The position numbers and the translations under genes are program-made. A stretch of 64,000 nucleotides of DNA from Nonlabens sp. Ci31 (lineage in GTDB: Bacteria; Bacteroidota; Bacteroidia; Flavobacteriales; Flavobacteriaceae), in the NCBI RefSeq assembly GCF_012974865.1, contig NZ_CP043633.1, positions 62,001-126,000 of the forward strand, given 5' to 3'. Position 1 is the stretch's first letter; every line of letters starts with the position of its first letter. This document shows positions 8,501 to 16,933 of this stretch, one piece after another. Below the pieces are notes generated by a model. It saw only the letters and a program-made list of their open reading frames with translations, did not search any database and was not told the origin of the DNA.

Positions 8501-8521
8501 TTCGAGTTCGAGTTCGAGTTC
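8501..8521. repeat. Hexanucleotide repeat (GAGTTC)n
   Basis: Three perfect GAGTTC copies plus a half copy. A related TTCAAG array is at 8734-8766, 0.2 kb away. Confidence 0.8.
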
Positions 8522-8530
8522 AGAATCATA

Positions 8531-8547
8531 TGAGGTTTAAAACCTCA
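8531..8547. terminator. Inverted repeat TGAGGTTT-A-AAACCTCA, possible terminator
   Basis: Perfect 8-bp arms with one central base. It is about 220 bp beyond the permease stop codon (minus strand ends at 8767) and has no clean T-run, so a termination role is only a suggestion. Confidence 0.3.
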
Positions 8548-8733
8548 GAATTTACCATACTAACTTCTGATTTTACTTTCCTACTTCTTTCCATGGCAAA
8601 ACCTCCGAGCTTAAACGGTTGCTTGGGATTATCATTATTGTTGGATTCTTGATTAAAATTTGTTGAATCTTTTCTTTTCTTCTTTCCTCCTAATTTATTT
8701 CAACTTTCGTTATACCGTAGTCGATCTTTGTTA

Positions 8734-8766
8734 TTCAAGTTCAAATTCGAGTTCAAGTTCAAGTTC
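8734..8766. repeat. Hexanucleotide repeat (TTCAAG)n abutting the permease stop codon
   Basis: Five and a half 6-bp units with two variants (TTCAAA, TTCGAG) directly next to the stop codon at 8767-8769. The motif matches the GAGTTC array at 8501-8521 and the low-complexity part of the insertion in the gene at 20497. Confidence 0.85.
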
Positions 8767-9840
8767 TTACTCCAACTTCACTCGAGGATCCAGCCATACA
8801 TAGATCAAGTCCACCAGAATATTAATAAGGATAAACAAGGTTGCAATTACAAGAACCGCTCCTGTAATGACCGGTAAATCTTGCGTATTTAAAGCCTCTA
8901 CAATTTCTTTTCCTATTCCGTTCCAATTAAAAATATATTCTACAAACACAGCGCCCGCAAGCAAACTAGCAAACCAACCACTTACAGCAGTGATTACTGG
9001 GTTCAGTGCATTTTTAAACGCATGCCTTTTGATCACTTGCAATGTGGTGAGTCCTTTGGCATAAGCTGTAGTGATGTATTCTTGTCCCATGACTTCGAGC
9101 AGGCTGTTTCTCATCAATTGAGAAATAACGGCTAGCGGTCGTATGCCAAGTACTACTGCTGGCAAAATCAAATTGCGCCATTGCAATCGCATTGCTTCTC
9201 CATAATCATCCATTTCATATAAACTACCACTCATCTTCAGCCCCGTATATTCATGTAACACATACCCAAAAATAAAAGCAAAAATAATGGCACTAAAAAA
9301 ACTAGGAATACTCATTCCCATCGTACTGACCAGTTGAATGATTTGGTCGATCCAGCTGTTTTTATACAAAGCTGATGTCACTCCTAAAACCAATCCCAAA
9401 ACCAATGCAATACTTATAGCTGCCAGTGCTAGAATCATGGTGTTGGGCAAGGTTTCTCCTATGATATAGCTTACTTTTTTACCCGTTTTTTGAAAGGATT
9501 CTCTGAGGTAAGGCCATTTGACGTATGTAGATGTTGACCCTATAGTAAGGAGATCTATACCGGTGTACTGACCCTCGTCGTAAGTAAAATCAGATGCCTC
9601 TGTGCTGTGAAAAGACACCGGTGATAAATCATTGAGAAAATACAAATACTGAGTTCCTACAGATTGATCCAAACCGTATTTAGCTCTCACATTTGCCAGT
9701 TGCTCTTCCGACTCATTTTGCCCCAGCATCATTTGTGCTGGGTCTCCTGGTAAAAGATAGAATAGAAGGAAAATTACTGTAACGACACCATATAATGTCA
9801 GTATCGCATAACCCATTTTTTTAAGCGCATAGCTTATCAT
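8767..9840 (-). CDS. Dpp/Opp-type ABC transporter permease
   Basis: Inner membrane permease of 357 residues, DppB/OppB family. The N-terminus MGYAILTLYGVVTVIFLLFYLLPGDP is typical, and the EAA-like segment (RNSLLEVMGQEYITTAYAKGL) is present near residue 240. About six membrane segments are visible. Residues about 60-130 form a periplasmic insertion, longer than in simple DppB proteins. No DppC, ATPase or binding protein gene adjoins it, so partners must be elsewhere. The start overlaps the upstream gene by 4 bp (ATGA). Confidence 0.88.
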   Translation of the reverse strand: MISYALKKMGYAILTLYGVVTVIFLLFYLLPGDPAQMMLGQNESEEQLANVRAKYGLDQSVGTQYLYFLNDLSPVSFHSTEASDFTYDEGQYTGIDLLTIGSTSTYVKWPYLRESFQKTGKKVSYIIGETLPNTMILALAAISIALVLGLVLGVTSALYKNSWIDQIIQLVSTMGMSIPSFFSAIIFAFIFGYVLHEYTGLKMSGSLYEMDDYGEAMRLQWRNLILPAVVLGIRPLAVISQLMRNSLLEVMGQEYITTAYAKGLTTLQVIKRHAFKNALNPVITAVSGWFASLLAGAVFVEYIFNWNGIGKEIVEALNTQDLPVITGAVLVIATLFILINILVDLIYVWLDPRVKLE

Positions 9841-10949
9841 AAAGACAGTTGCTCAAAATCATTCCAATGCGACTTAGCAGTAATCACACCTTTTTTAATC
9901 GTCATTATAGATGGTGTTGACCTTACTGCAGTTTTAATTTGAGTCCCGTCTGTGGTATAAAATGGCAGCTCCACATTATTTGCATCCAGTAAAGGTTGCA
10001 ATTGGTCTATAGGATTTGCACTCAGCCCTATCACCTCATAACCTGCTTTTTGCGCTCGTTCTATAAAAGCAGCTAACTTTTGCATACCGCCTTCTTCCGC
10101 TTTGGTCATGTCGTAAATCATGACAAAGACTACTTTTTCTTTATCTAAGATTTCTTGAGTGTAGTCTTCCCCGTCTTTTTCTATAGAAAAATCATGAATT
10201 TTAGGAAGTGCTGCTTCTTGAATAATACGTGTTTCTACTTTATCATAAGCTGGTCGACCTTCTGGTGGCAATCCTTCTGTAGTAATTATTTCTTCTTTTC
10301 CATCGACCGTATAATACCAGTCGTACCCATAAATAGCTGGATGACTAGGGTCTTCCTTCATCGCATCTTCTATATCGGTTCCTATTTTATAGGCTCTAAA
10401 ATCAAGAATAGGTAAATGCATCAACACGTAATATGCGATGATAAAACAAATGATAGTGGCTACGAGAATGATGATGGAGGATTTTGCTTTCCTGCCTGCC
10501 GGCGGGCATGCCGCGAAAGCGGAACTTATTTTATCCATATTAAAAAACAAAACCAATATCATCACTAAGAGCACCACGTCTTTGTAAAAAGATTGCCATG
10601 GTGTTAAGGGAATAGCGTCACCAAAGCAACCACAATCCGTCACTTTATCAAAATATGCAGAATAGAAAGTTAAAAATGTAAAGAAAACAATCATGAGCAA
10701 TATGGACCAGATCGTAAACTTTTTCTGAAATCCTAGGAGAAGCATGATCCCTAAAACCACTTCAAAAATGACTACAAAAATAGCCATAGGAAGTGCAAAC
10801 GGCTGCAAAAACTCCAGTCCTAACACTGCGGCACTGAAATATTCATCTAATTTATAAGAGAATCCTAGAGGGTCATTTAATTTAATTAAACCACTAAATA
10901 TGAATAATATACCGACAAACCATCGACAAAAAGCAACTAATCCTTTCAT
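9837..10949 (-). CDS. BT_3928-like membrane protein: DoxX/MauE domain plus thioredoxin-like domain
   Basis: A two-part protein of 370 residues. The N-terminal half has four hydrophobic segments of DoxX/MauE type (RWFVGILFIFSGLIKLNDPLGF) and a CGCFGD motif typical of MauE-like redox proteins. After another membrane segment (about 160-180) comes a soluble domain with a thioredoxin-like core but no CxxC (VFVMIYDMTKAEEGGM; STPSIMTIKKG). The role is probably extracytoplasmic redox or respiratory, but it is not proven. Residues about 143-155 (AFAACPPAGRKA region) are encoded by a composite palindromic repeat and fall in the loop between membrane segments. Confidence 0.82.
   Translation of the reverse strand: MKGLVAFCRWFVGILFIFSGLIKLNDPLGFSYKLDEYFSAAVLGLEFLQPFALPMAIFVVIFEVVLGIMLLLGFQKKFTIWSILLMIVFFTFLTFYSAYFDKVTDCGCFGDAIPLTPWQSFYKDVVLLVMILVLFFNMDKISSAFAACPPAGRKAKSSIIILVATIICFIIAYYVLMHLPILDFRAYKIGTDIEDAMKEDPSHPAIYGYDWYYTVDGKEEIITTEGLPPEGRPAYDKVETRIIQEAALPKIHDFSIEKDGEDYTQEILDKEKVVFVMIYDMTKAEEGGMQKLAAFIERAQKAGYEVIGLSANPIDQLQPLLDANNVELPFYTTDGTQIKTAVRSTPSIMTIKKGVITAKSHWNDFEQLSL
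10486..10522. repeat. 37-bp composite palindrome (copy 2)
   Basis: Same architecture as 650-686: GCTTTC, an inner CCTGCCTGCCGGCGGGCATG palindrome, then CGAAAGCGG. It lies in frame inside the DoxX/MauE-like gene. Confidence 0.85.
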
Positions 10950-10985
10950 GTTTTTTTATTTAAAGGGTAAATATAATGAATAGGC

Positions 10986-11083
10986 ATGTGGTATGTGGTA
11001 TGTGGTATGTGGTATGTGGTATGTGGTATGTGGTATGTGGTATGTGGTATGTGGTATGTGGTATGTGGTATGTGGTATGTGGT
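10986..11083. repeat. Perfect tandem heptamer ATGTGGT x 14
   Basis: Ninety-eight bases, exactly fourteen uninterrupted copies of a 7-bp unit, between the DoxX/MauE-like gene start and the dead four-helix-bundle gene. Perfect identity suggests recent slippage and a variable locus. Confidence 0.95.
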
Positions 11084-11087
11084 AAAA

Positions 11088-11462
11088 TTATTTTTTATCT
11101 ATTCTTACCTTAATTTTACTTCGTAAACTTGTCAACATCTTTTGTATTGTGGTAATTTGACTTCTTACTTCCTCGCTTTGCTCAAAGTGTACATAGTTTC
11201 TACGCAATGCTTTTTCATTAGCAAAAACACATTCATTTGAACTGTGTAATCCATGATTAATATGCTTGACAAACTGCGCGTCACTGCCAGGATAACCTTC
11301 GGTAATATTAAGTCCTATAGCATTTGATGCTCTCCGATATTGTGAACCTAAAGCATATAATTCTCTTTGAAGAAACCCCTTAGTTGTAGAGTCAACAAGC
11401 GCTGCAAAGTCTATAGCTTTTTGAAAGACTCATAAATCTTCAAACTTAAAATGATATTTACT
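11088..11462 (-). pseudogene. Remnant of a four-helix-bundle protein (23S rRNA IVS type)
   Basis: Minus-strand reading gives a family-like protein: KYHFKFEDL, then a stop, then VFQKAIDFAALVDSTTKGF, RRASNAIGLNITEGY and SNECVFANEKALRRNY. It ends at a normal stop (11088-11090). An in-frame TGA at 11430-11432 interrupts the FEDL-VF motif, and the codon where the family start is expected is AGT (11460-11462). No alternative ATG or GTG follows before the conserved part. The function of intact relatives is not settled. I call it a pseudogene. Confidence 0.75.
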
Positions 11463-11588
11463 TTTTATACAGCCTAAGGGAATTATTATAATTAAAGAAA
11501 ACCTAACAAGGAAATCCCTATTAAAAAAGTTCATTACTACACCTAACTACTAATGCCTCATGCCCAACGCTACATACCTGCAAAACAA

Positions 11589-11620
11589 AAAAGCTCTATT
11601 CCATGAAGAACAGAGCTTTT
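11589..11620 (-). terminator. Terminator hairpin of the cyclophilin-FKBP gene
   Basis: AAAAGCTCT and AGAGCTTTT form a 9-bp stem with a 14-base loop, 20 bp beyond the stop codon of the minus-strand gene. It would end in a U-run in the transcript. Confidence 0.75.
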
Positions 11621-11640
11621 AAATATATTTTTAAAATAAG

Positions 11641-12573
11641 TTACTTTACTGCAACTAGTTCTACATCAAACACTAATGTTGCATCTGGCGGAATAACGCC
11701 ACCTGCACCAGCACTTCCGTAAGCGATGTGAGATGGTATCACTAGACGAGCTTTGTCCCCTACTTTTAAAAGTTGGATTCCTTCATCCCATCCGGCGATG
11801 ACCTGTCCCATTCCTAGAGCAAAATCTATAGGCTGCTTGCGATCGTAACTAGAGTCAAATACTTTACCGTTAGGCAGCATTCCTTTGTAATGTACACTAA
11901 CCGTTTTACCTTTTTCAGCCTGCACACCATCACCATGATTGATAATTTTATAACGCAAACCGCTTTCTGTTTTATCAAAACCCATAGCGATCTCATCGAT
12001 CTCTTGGTCTGCTTGTTTTCTTCCCTGCTCTTCACGTTTTTTTACAGCTCCTTCAAACTGACGGAATTCTTCGACAGCATTGAATTCTTTTGCAGTATCG
12101 CCTTCTCTTAAGATAGTAAGTTTTTTAATTTCGTCACCTTGAGCGATGGCATCTATTACATCTTGTCCTTCTATTACTTTACCAAAGACAGTGTGTTTAT
12201 CATCTAACCATGGCGTTGCTATATGAGTAATAAAAAACTGAGAACCATTTGTTCCAGGTCCCGCATTTGCCATACTCAATACTCCAGGTCCGTCATGACG
12301 TAATTCTGGATGAAACTCATCATCAAAATTATAACCAGGCCCACCGGCACCAGTTCCTTGTGGATCTCCACCTTGAACCATAAAATCTGGAATCACTCTG
12401 TGAAATTTTAATCCATCATAATAAGGAGTACCTTGATCTTTGGCTTTGTTCTCTAAATTCCCCTCAGCGAGTGCTATAAAATTACCTACTGTTCCAGGTG
12501 TTTTGTCATGATGTAGTTGTACCAGGATTTCTCCTTTAGTAGTATCAAATTTTGCGTAAATTCCTTCTTGCAT
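11641..12573 (-). CDS. Dual-family immunophilin: cyclophilin fused to FKBP
   Basis: Peptidyl-prolyl isomerase with two unrelated catalytic domains in one 310-residue chain. Residues about 1-160 are cyclophilin: [19 protein letters not shown], then [16 protein letters not shown], then [11 protein letters not shown]. Residues about 170-205 are a charged linker. Residues 205-310 are [63 protein letters not shown]. No signal peptide, so cytosolic. The order matches the CFBP class reported from Flavobacterium. It is a single-gene unit with a hairpin terminator. Confidence 0.93.
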   Translation of the reverse strand: MQEGIYAKFDTTKGEILVQLHHDKTPGTVGNFIALAEGNLENKAKDQGTPYYDGLKFHRVIPDFMVQGGDPQGTGAGGPGYNFDDEFHPELRHDGPGVLSMANAGPGTNGSQFFITHIATPWLDDKHTVFGKVIEGQDVIDAIAQGDEIKKLTILREGDTAKEFNAVEEFRQFEGAVKKREEQGRKQADQEIDEIAMGFDKTESGLRYKIINHGDGVQAEKGKTVSVHYKGMLPNGKVFDSSYDRKQPIDFALGMGQVIAGWDEGIQLLKVGDKARLVIPSHIAYGSAGAGGVIPPDATLVFDVELVAVK

Positions 12574-12594
12574 TGTTATTGTTTTTTAAGACCA

Positions 12595-12602
12595 CAAAGG
12601 TA
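12595..12602 (-). promoter_or_regulatory. -7 box TACCTTTG upstream of the cyclophilin-FKBP gene
   Basis: The minus strand matches TAnnTTTG, 21 bp before the start codon. No obvious TTG at the -33 spacing. Confidence 0.4.
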
Positions 12603-12687
12603 ATTCTTTAGAATTCAGTCTTCAGAATGCTGGTATAGTTTTTTTTACTTCTTATATTGGTTCTTTTTATTTCAAAACCAACCAACA

Positions 12688-13350
12688 ATGACTAGAGCAG
12701 AACACCTTACATTTTGTGAAAGATGCACCCACAGAAACATGAATCTTCAACAAGGAATGCTGTGCGGACTTACCAACCGCAAGGCTGATTTTGATATCGA
12801 ATGCGCAGATTTCAAAACAGATGAAACTCTGGTAAGAAAAGAAGTCGCATGGGACACAGACCAAGAGGTTCAACTCCACGGGTTATCAGAAGGTCATAGT
12901 GAAAAATTAAAAGCTCAACAAAACTTTCCAGTAGGAATTATGGCCGGAATAGCTGCAGGTCTTGTAGGCGCGATAATTTGGGCAATAGTTACCGTAGCAA
13001 CTGGTTACCAAATAGGCTATATGGCAATAGGTATAGGTTTTATAGTAGGATATGCGATACGATTTATGGGTAAAGGAATCGATATGATTTTTGGAATATC
13101 TGGGGCTGTAATTGCTATTCTCAGTTGTTTCCTAGGGAATTTCTTAAGCTCCATAGGATTTATAGCAGATTATCAGAGCATGGGCTACATGGAAACTTTG
13201 ATCTCCTTTGATTATTCTTTTTTTATGGACTTGATGATAGAATCCTTTGGTTTTATGGATGTTTTATTTTATGGATTTGCAGCATTTGAAGGCTACAAGC
13301 TATCTTTTAGAAAAGTGACCGAAGTAGACTTACAAGAGTTGGGAGATTAA
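12688..13350 (+). CDS. Hypothetical membrane protein with N-terminal cysteine cluster
   Basis: I do not recognise a characterised family. Of 220 residues, about 1-45 are soluble and carry Cys10, Cys13, Cys26 and Cys39 (C-x2-C-x12-C-x12-C), consistent with a small zinc-ribbon-like or redox site. From about residue 80 come hydrophobic segments near 82-106, 109-125, 132-152 and 185-205. It is divergent from the immunophilin gene and followed by a hairpin terminator. A membrane protein with a cytosolic metal-binding head is a description, not a function. Confidence 0.7.
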   Translation: MTRAEHLTFCERCTHRNMNLQQGMLCGLTNRKADFDIECADFKTDETLVRKEVAWDTDQEVQLHGLSEGHSEKLKAQQNFPVGIMAGIAAGLVGAIIWAIVTVATGYQIGYMAIGIGFIVGYAIRFMGKGIDMIFGISGAVIAILSCFLGNFLSSIGFIADYQSMGYMETLISFDYSFFMDLMIESFGFMDVLFYGFAAFEGYKLSFRKVTEVDLQELGD

Positions 13351-13370
13351 CCTGTACCGCTATTTAACAA

Positions 13371-13410
13371 AACACCACCTCCTAAGGTTTTTGTATGAGG
13401 AGGTGATGTT
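13371..13410 (+). terminator. Terminator hairpin after the membrane protein gene
   Basis: AACACCACCTCCT pairs with AGGAGGTGATGTT (one G-T wobble or mismatch), followed by TTAG, 20 bp after the stop codon at 13350. Confidence 0.75.
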
Positions 13411-13587
13411 TTAGTGAGGTATCAAATACCAACTTCCAATTAAGGTGTTCCACTTCTTATTTTTTACCGACACTTGGGTAACTTGGATACTTTAGGAAGC
13501 TCCATAAAGGCAAGCGCGTTGCTGATCTGAAACAAGGGAGCTGCTCTAGCTCTCCAAGGCACTTTACTTTTATTTTTTTAAACTAAA

Positions 13588-13621
13588 AAAACCTCCCAAG
13601 AATTTCATCTCAAGAGGTTTT
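13588..13621 (-). terminator. Hairpin AAAACCTC/GAGGTTTT
   Basis: Eight-bp stem flanked by A-rich sequence. It lies directly beyond the open continuation of the exported-protein gene (stop at 13644), which supports 13644 as the original gene end. Confidence 0.6.
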
Positions 13622-13643
13622 CCTACTTATTCATTAAAGAACT

Positions 13644-13735
13644 TTATTGTTTAACTGGCTTGCGTTTAAAGTAAATTCCGCTATCCCAATCTTGGTGGTC
13701 CCCGTGATCATCTGTATCAAAGTGACCAAAGTTTA
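13644..13735 (-). other. Out-of-frame C-terminal continuation of the exported-protein gene
   Basis: In the frame offset by one base from the annotated gene, about 26 codons read NFGHFDTDDHGDHQDW and then SGIYFKRKPVKQ before a stop at 13644, just ahead of a terminator. Removing one A from the AAA codon near 13730 would join it smoothly to the upstream CNDH segment. This looks like the true C-terminus lost to a one-base insertion or a read error. Confidence 0.55.
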
Positions 13736-14262
13736 TGATCGTTACAATCATGTCCACGACCATAATGGTTTCTAACCAATACATGTCCTCTAGCTGCAGT
13801 AATTTGTCCACGTCTGTTATATAAAACTTGAAGTCCGCCTACACTGTTCAGAACGTTATTTCTGTATTGAACTCTTAGGTTTCCTACTTTAGCAACTTTA
13901 CCACGACTGTTGTAAAAAACACGCGTGTTTCCTATTTTAGTCACCTGACCTCTTCTGTTGTATCTCACAAAACGTCTATCAACTCTACTGCTGTTGGAAT
14001 CATGGTAGGCACTATGACTGCGTATGGAGCTGCGTCTATTCACCGTTGATCTGGAGCGATACTCCGGCAATTCAAACTCGATTTTCCCATTCGGAAAAAT
14101 AGCATAGTCTACTTGATTATAGGTAAACAATACCGGTTGCACATTTCTGTACCTGCCATTATTATTGTTGAAATCATTGGTTTGCTTCAAGCTGATTTCG
14201 TTTGCCTGAGCAGTGATCGTCATCATCAGACCAGCTGCGATAAAAAGTAACATTCTTTTCAT
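13717..14262 (-). CDS. Exported hypothetical protein with Arg/Gly/Asn-rich beta repeats, apparently frameshifted at its end
   Basis: A 181-residue protein with a signal peptide (residues 1-20, cut after TAQA). The body is basic and has a repeated motif: RYNRRGQVTKIGNTRVFYN, SRGKVAKVGNLRVQYRN, and YNRRGQITAARG. These look like short beta hairpins. The function is unknown; the composition suggests a secreted or surface protein. The C-terminal residues KLWSL result from a frame change (see 13644-13735). The intact protein would be about 205 residues. Confidence 0.75.
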   Translation of the reverse strand: MKRMLLFIAAGLMMTITAQANEISLKQTNDFNNNNGRYRNVQPVLFTYNQVDYAIFPNGKIEFELPEYRSRSTVNRRSSIRSHSAYHDSNSSRVDRRFVRYNRRGQVTKIGNTRVFYNSRGKVAKVGNLRVQYRNNVLNSVGGLQVLYNRRGQITAARGHVLVRNHYGRGHDCNDHKLWSL

Positions 14263-14586
14263 GATTTCTGTATTTGTATCCCGCCTACTCTATCAGGTTT
14301 TCGGCTTGCCCTTGTTCAACTACTTTCAAGAGGCGTGCCACGAGCTAGATGCTTTGAGTTCCATAAATTAACTCCTATGTCACCTGTTGACATACTTTGT
14401 TTTACTCTCGATTTCCCAATTGCCAGCTGGTACGATGCAAAAGCAGAATTCTCACACCAACCTTAAAGCAAAAGAGATAATTCCTGATTTTATAAAGCTT
14501 AGAACTTTAATTTGAGAAATAAGTAACCGCTTTAAACAAGTAAAAACAGTGGTGCCGACAGAAAATAATCGGTGGTGATGAGATAA
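14263..14586. other. Spacer upstream of the exported-protein gene
   Basis: No gene recognised. It must carry the promoter for the minus-strand gene at 14262, but no clear box was found. Confidence 0.4.
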
Positions 14587-14622
14587 AAAAATCCCAACAG
14601 GGATCTTCCTATTGGGATTTTT
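14587..14622 (-). terminator. Terminator hairpin after recQ
   Basis: AAAAATCCCAA pairs with TTGGGATTTTT (11 bp) around a 14-base loop, about 34 bp beyond the recQ stop codon. Confidence 0.8.
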
Positions 14623-14655
14623 ACGCTCTACTATATGGCGATCAGCTCAAAAAAA

Positions 14656-16848
14656 TTAATTAGCTACTTCACTAATAAACTTCAATCTATAGAGACGCAA
14701 TTCTTCTTCTTCATAGTCCCCGTCAAATTCTTCTACTGCGGCTTCTATTTTATCAGATTCGGATACTATAAAATACTCGTGGAGTTCTTCTTGCTGTTCT
14801 TCATCCAGTATTTCATCAATCCAATACCCTACATTTAATTTGGTACCGCTATAAACGATACTTTCTAATTCACTGATCAATTTATTCATATCCATACCTT
14901 TTGCACTTGCCATGTCGTCAAAGTTCAGCTTGCGGTCTATACTGGTAATGAAGTACAATTTATTCCCAGATTTTGCTCCAGTACTCTTTATAATCAAATC
15001 GTCTGGTCTGAGGATGTCATTATCTGTCACGTATGCCGAAATCAATTCTACAAATGACTTTCCATACTTTTTTGCTTTTCCTTCTCCTACTCCATGGATA
15101 TTTGCCATTTCTTCCATTGTGATGGGATACTTGGTCGCCATATCTTCTAGGGAAGGATCTTGGAATACTACATACGGAGGCACATTCTTTTGCGACGCCA
15201 CTTTTTTACGTAAATCCTTTAAGAATTTCACCAATTGTGCATCTATTGCTCCCCCTTTAAAAGCTCCTACAATTTGGTCAGTAGATTCATGGTAGGTGTG
15301 ATCGTCACTCATCATAAAAGTCTTTCCAGACCTCACATATTCTCGACCTTCATCCAGCACTTTAAGCGTGCCGTAGGTTTCTATATCTTTTTTGATCAAA
15401 CGGGCGACCAATACCTGACGTATCAAAGCCGTCCAAAATGCTTTTTCTTTATTCTTACCACTGCCGAAATAGTCGTGTTGATCCAACTTGTGGCTAGAAA
15501 TCATGGCATTATTTTTACCCATCAGGATATTGACAATATCTTTAGATTTATAACGTTCCCCTGCCGCGCCTATTAATTGAATCAGTTTTTTCACTTCTTC
15601 TACTGCTTCTTTTTGAGGCTTTGGATTGCGCATATTATCATCCATATCACCACCAGCTCCAGTGGCTGGATCAAACTGCTCCCCAAAATAATGCAAGATG
15701 TATTGTCTGCGACTCATACTCGTTTCTGAGTAACCTACCATTTCTTGTAAGAGTGCATGACCTATTTCTTGCTCTGCGATAGGTTTTCCAGACATGAATT
15801 TTTCTAATTTTTCAATGTCCTTATAAGCGTAATAGGCAAGGCAATGCCCTTCTCCACCGTCGCGTCCTGCACGACCCGTTTCTTGATAATAAGATTCGAT
15901 ACTTTTAGGAATATCATGATGAATCACAAAACGTACATCTGGCTTATCGATCCCCATACCGAATGCTATGGTTGCTACCACCACATCAGTATCTTCCATT
16001 AAGAACATGTCTTGATGCAGTACTCTTGTCTTGGCATCCAGTCCTGCGTGATAAGGAACTGCTTTGATCCCATTTACTTGTAATACCTGAGCCAGTGCTT
16101 CCACACGCTTGCGCGACAGACAGTAAACAATTCCTGATTTTCCATCATTTTGTTTTATAAAACGAGTAATATCAGCATCTACGGTTTCTTTTTTAGGACG
16201 CACCTCATAAAAGAGGTTAGGCCTGTTAAAGGAAGCTTGAAACGTAGTTGCACCAGTGATCTGTAAGTTTTTAAGAATATCTTCTTGCACCTTAGGAGTT
16301 GCTGTAGCAGTGAGTCCTATAATAGGAATATCTGCTCCTATACGATCTATGATCCTGCGTAAGTTTCTATATTCTGGACGGAAATCGTGTCCCCATTCAC
16401 TAATACAGTGCGCCTCATCTACCGCTAGAAATGATATTTTTTGTCGCTTTAAAAAGTCGACATATTCTTCTTTGGTCAATGACTCCGGAGCTACATAAAG
16501 CAACTTAGTAATACCGCTAGTAATGTCGTCTTTTACTTTTTGCACATCTCCTTTAGAAAGAGATGAATTGAGCACGTGCGCTACGCCATCATGGTCAGAG
16601 ACGCCACGTATGGCATCGACCTGATTCTTCATCAATGCAATTAATGGAGAAACCACAATAGCTGTTCCTTCCTGCATCAATGCCGGTAACTGATAACACA
16701 GTGACTTCCCACCGCCCGTAGGCATGATGACAAAACAATCTTCCTTATTAAGTAGTGCGGTTATAACCTGTTTTTGCAATCCTCTAAACTGCCCAAATCC
16801 AAAAAATTTCTTTAGATTTTCTTCTAATCCTATTTGCGTATCTGCCAT
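14656..16848 (-). CDS. recQ: RecQ, ATP-dependent DNA helicase
   Basis: 3'-5' superfamily 2 helicase for recombination and fork repair. The 730-residue length is somewhat long for bacterial RecQ. Motif I is MPTGGGKSLCYQLPAL, motif II is VDEAHCISEWGHDFRPEY, and motif VI is YYQETGRAGRDG. The RQC region covers about 340-510. An HRDC domain follows (FKGGAIDAQLVKFLKDLRKK to GVGEGKAKKYGKSFVELI). The acidic tail after about 640 is an extension. The zinc-binding Cys set usual in RecQ is not obvious after motif VI, as in some family members. It is divergent from kdsD. Confidence 0.95.
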   Translation of the reverse strand: MADTQIGLEENLKKFFGFGQFRGLQKQVITALLNKEDCFVIMPTGGGKSLCYQLPALMQEGTAIVVSPLIALMKNQVDAIRGVSDHDGVAHVLNSSLSKGDVQKVKDDITSGITKLLYVAPESLTKEEYVDFLKRQKISFLAVDEAHCISEWGHDFRPEYRNLRRIIDRIGADIPIIGLTATATPKVQEDILKNLQITGATTFQASFNRPNLFYEVRPKKETVDADITRFIKQNDGKSGIVYCLSRKRVEALAQVLQVNGIKAVPYHAGLDAKTRVLHQDMFLMEDTDVVVATIAFGMGIDKPDVRFVIHHDIPKSIESYYQETGRAGRDGGEGHCLAYYAYKDIEKLEKFMSGKPIAEQEIGHALLQEMVGYSETSMSRRQYILHYFGEQFDPATGAGGDMDDNMRNPKPQKEAVEEVKKLIQLIGAAGERYKSKDIVNILMGKNNAMISSHKLDQHDYFGSGKNKEKAFWTALIRQVLVARLIKKDIETYGTLKVLDEGREYVRSGKTFMMSDDHTYHESTDQIVGAFKGGAIDAQLVKFLKDLRKKVASQKNVPPYVVFQDPSLEDMATKYPITMEEMANIHGVGEGKAKKYGKSFVELISAYVTDNDILRPDDLIIKSTGAKSGNKLYFITSIDRKLNFDDMASAKGMDMNKLISELESIVYSGTKLNVGYWIDEILDEEQQEELHEYFIVSESDKIEAAVEEFDGDYEEEELRLYRLKFISEVAN

Positions 16849-16868
16849 GCGGCTGCTGCGTTTTGTTT

Positions 16869-16876
16869 ATCTTTGT
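16869..16876 (+). promoter_or_regulatory. -7 box TATCTTTG upstream of kdsD
   Basis: Matches TAnnTTTG, 58 bp ahead of the kdsD start. No clear -33 element. Confidence 0.4.
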
Positions 16877-16933
16877 AAGCTAAATTTACGATATAATTTG
16901 CTTATCACAAATTATAGATAAAACTAATCATTT

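Noticed and set aside
8734-8766. A tRNA T-arm-like word (GTTCAAATTC) in the hexamer array
   Set aside because: It is explained by the TTCAAG repeat; no acceptor, D or anticodon arms could be placed around it. No tRNA gene was recognised anywhere in the window.
10986-11083. The heptamer array as a CRISPR or coding repeat
   Set aside because: No spacers; frames through it have no start or function. It is simple sequence.
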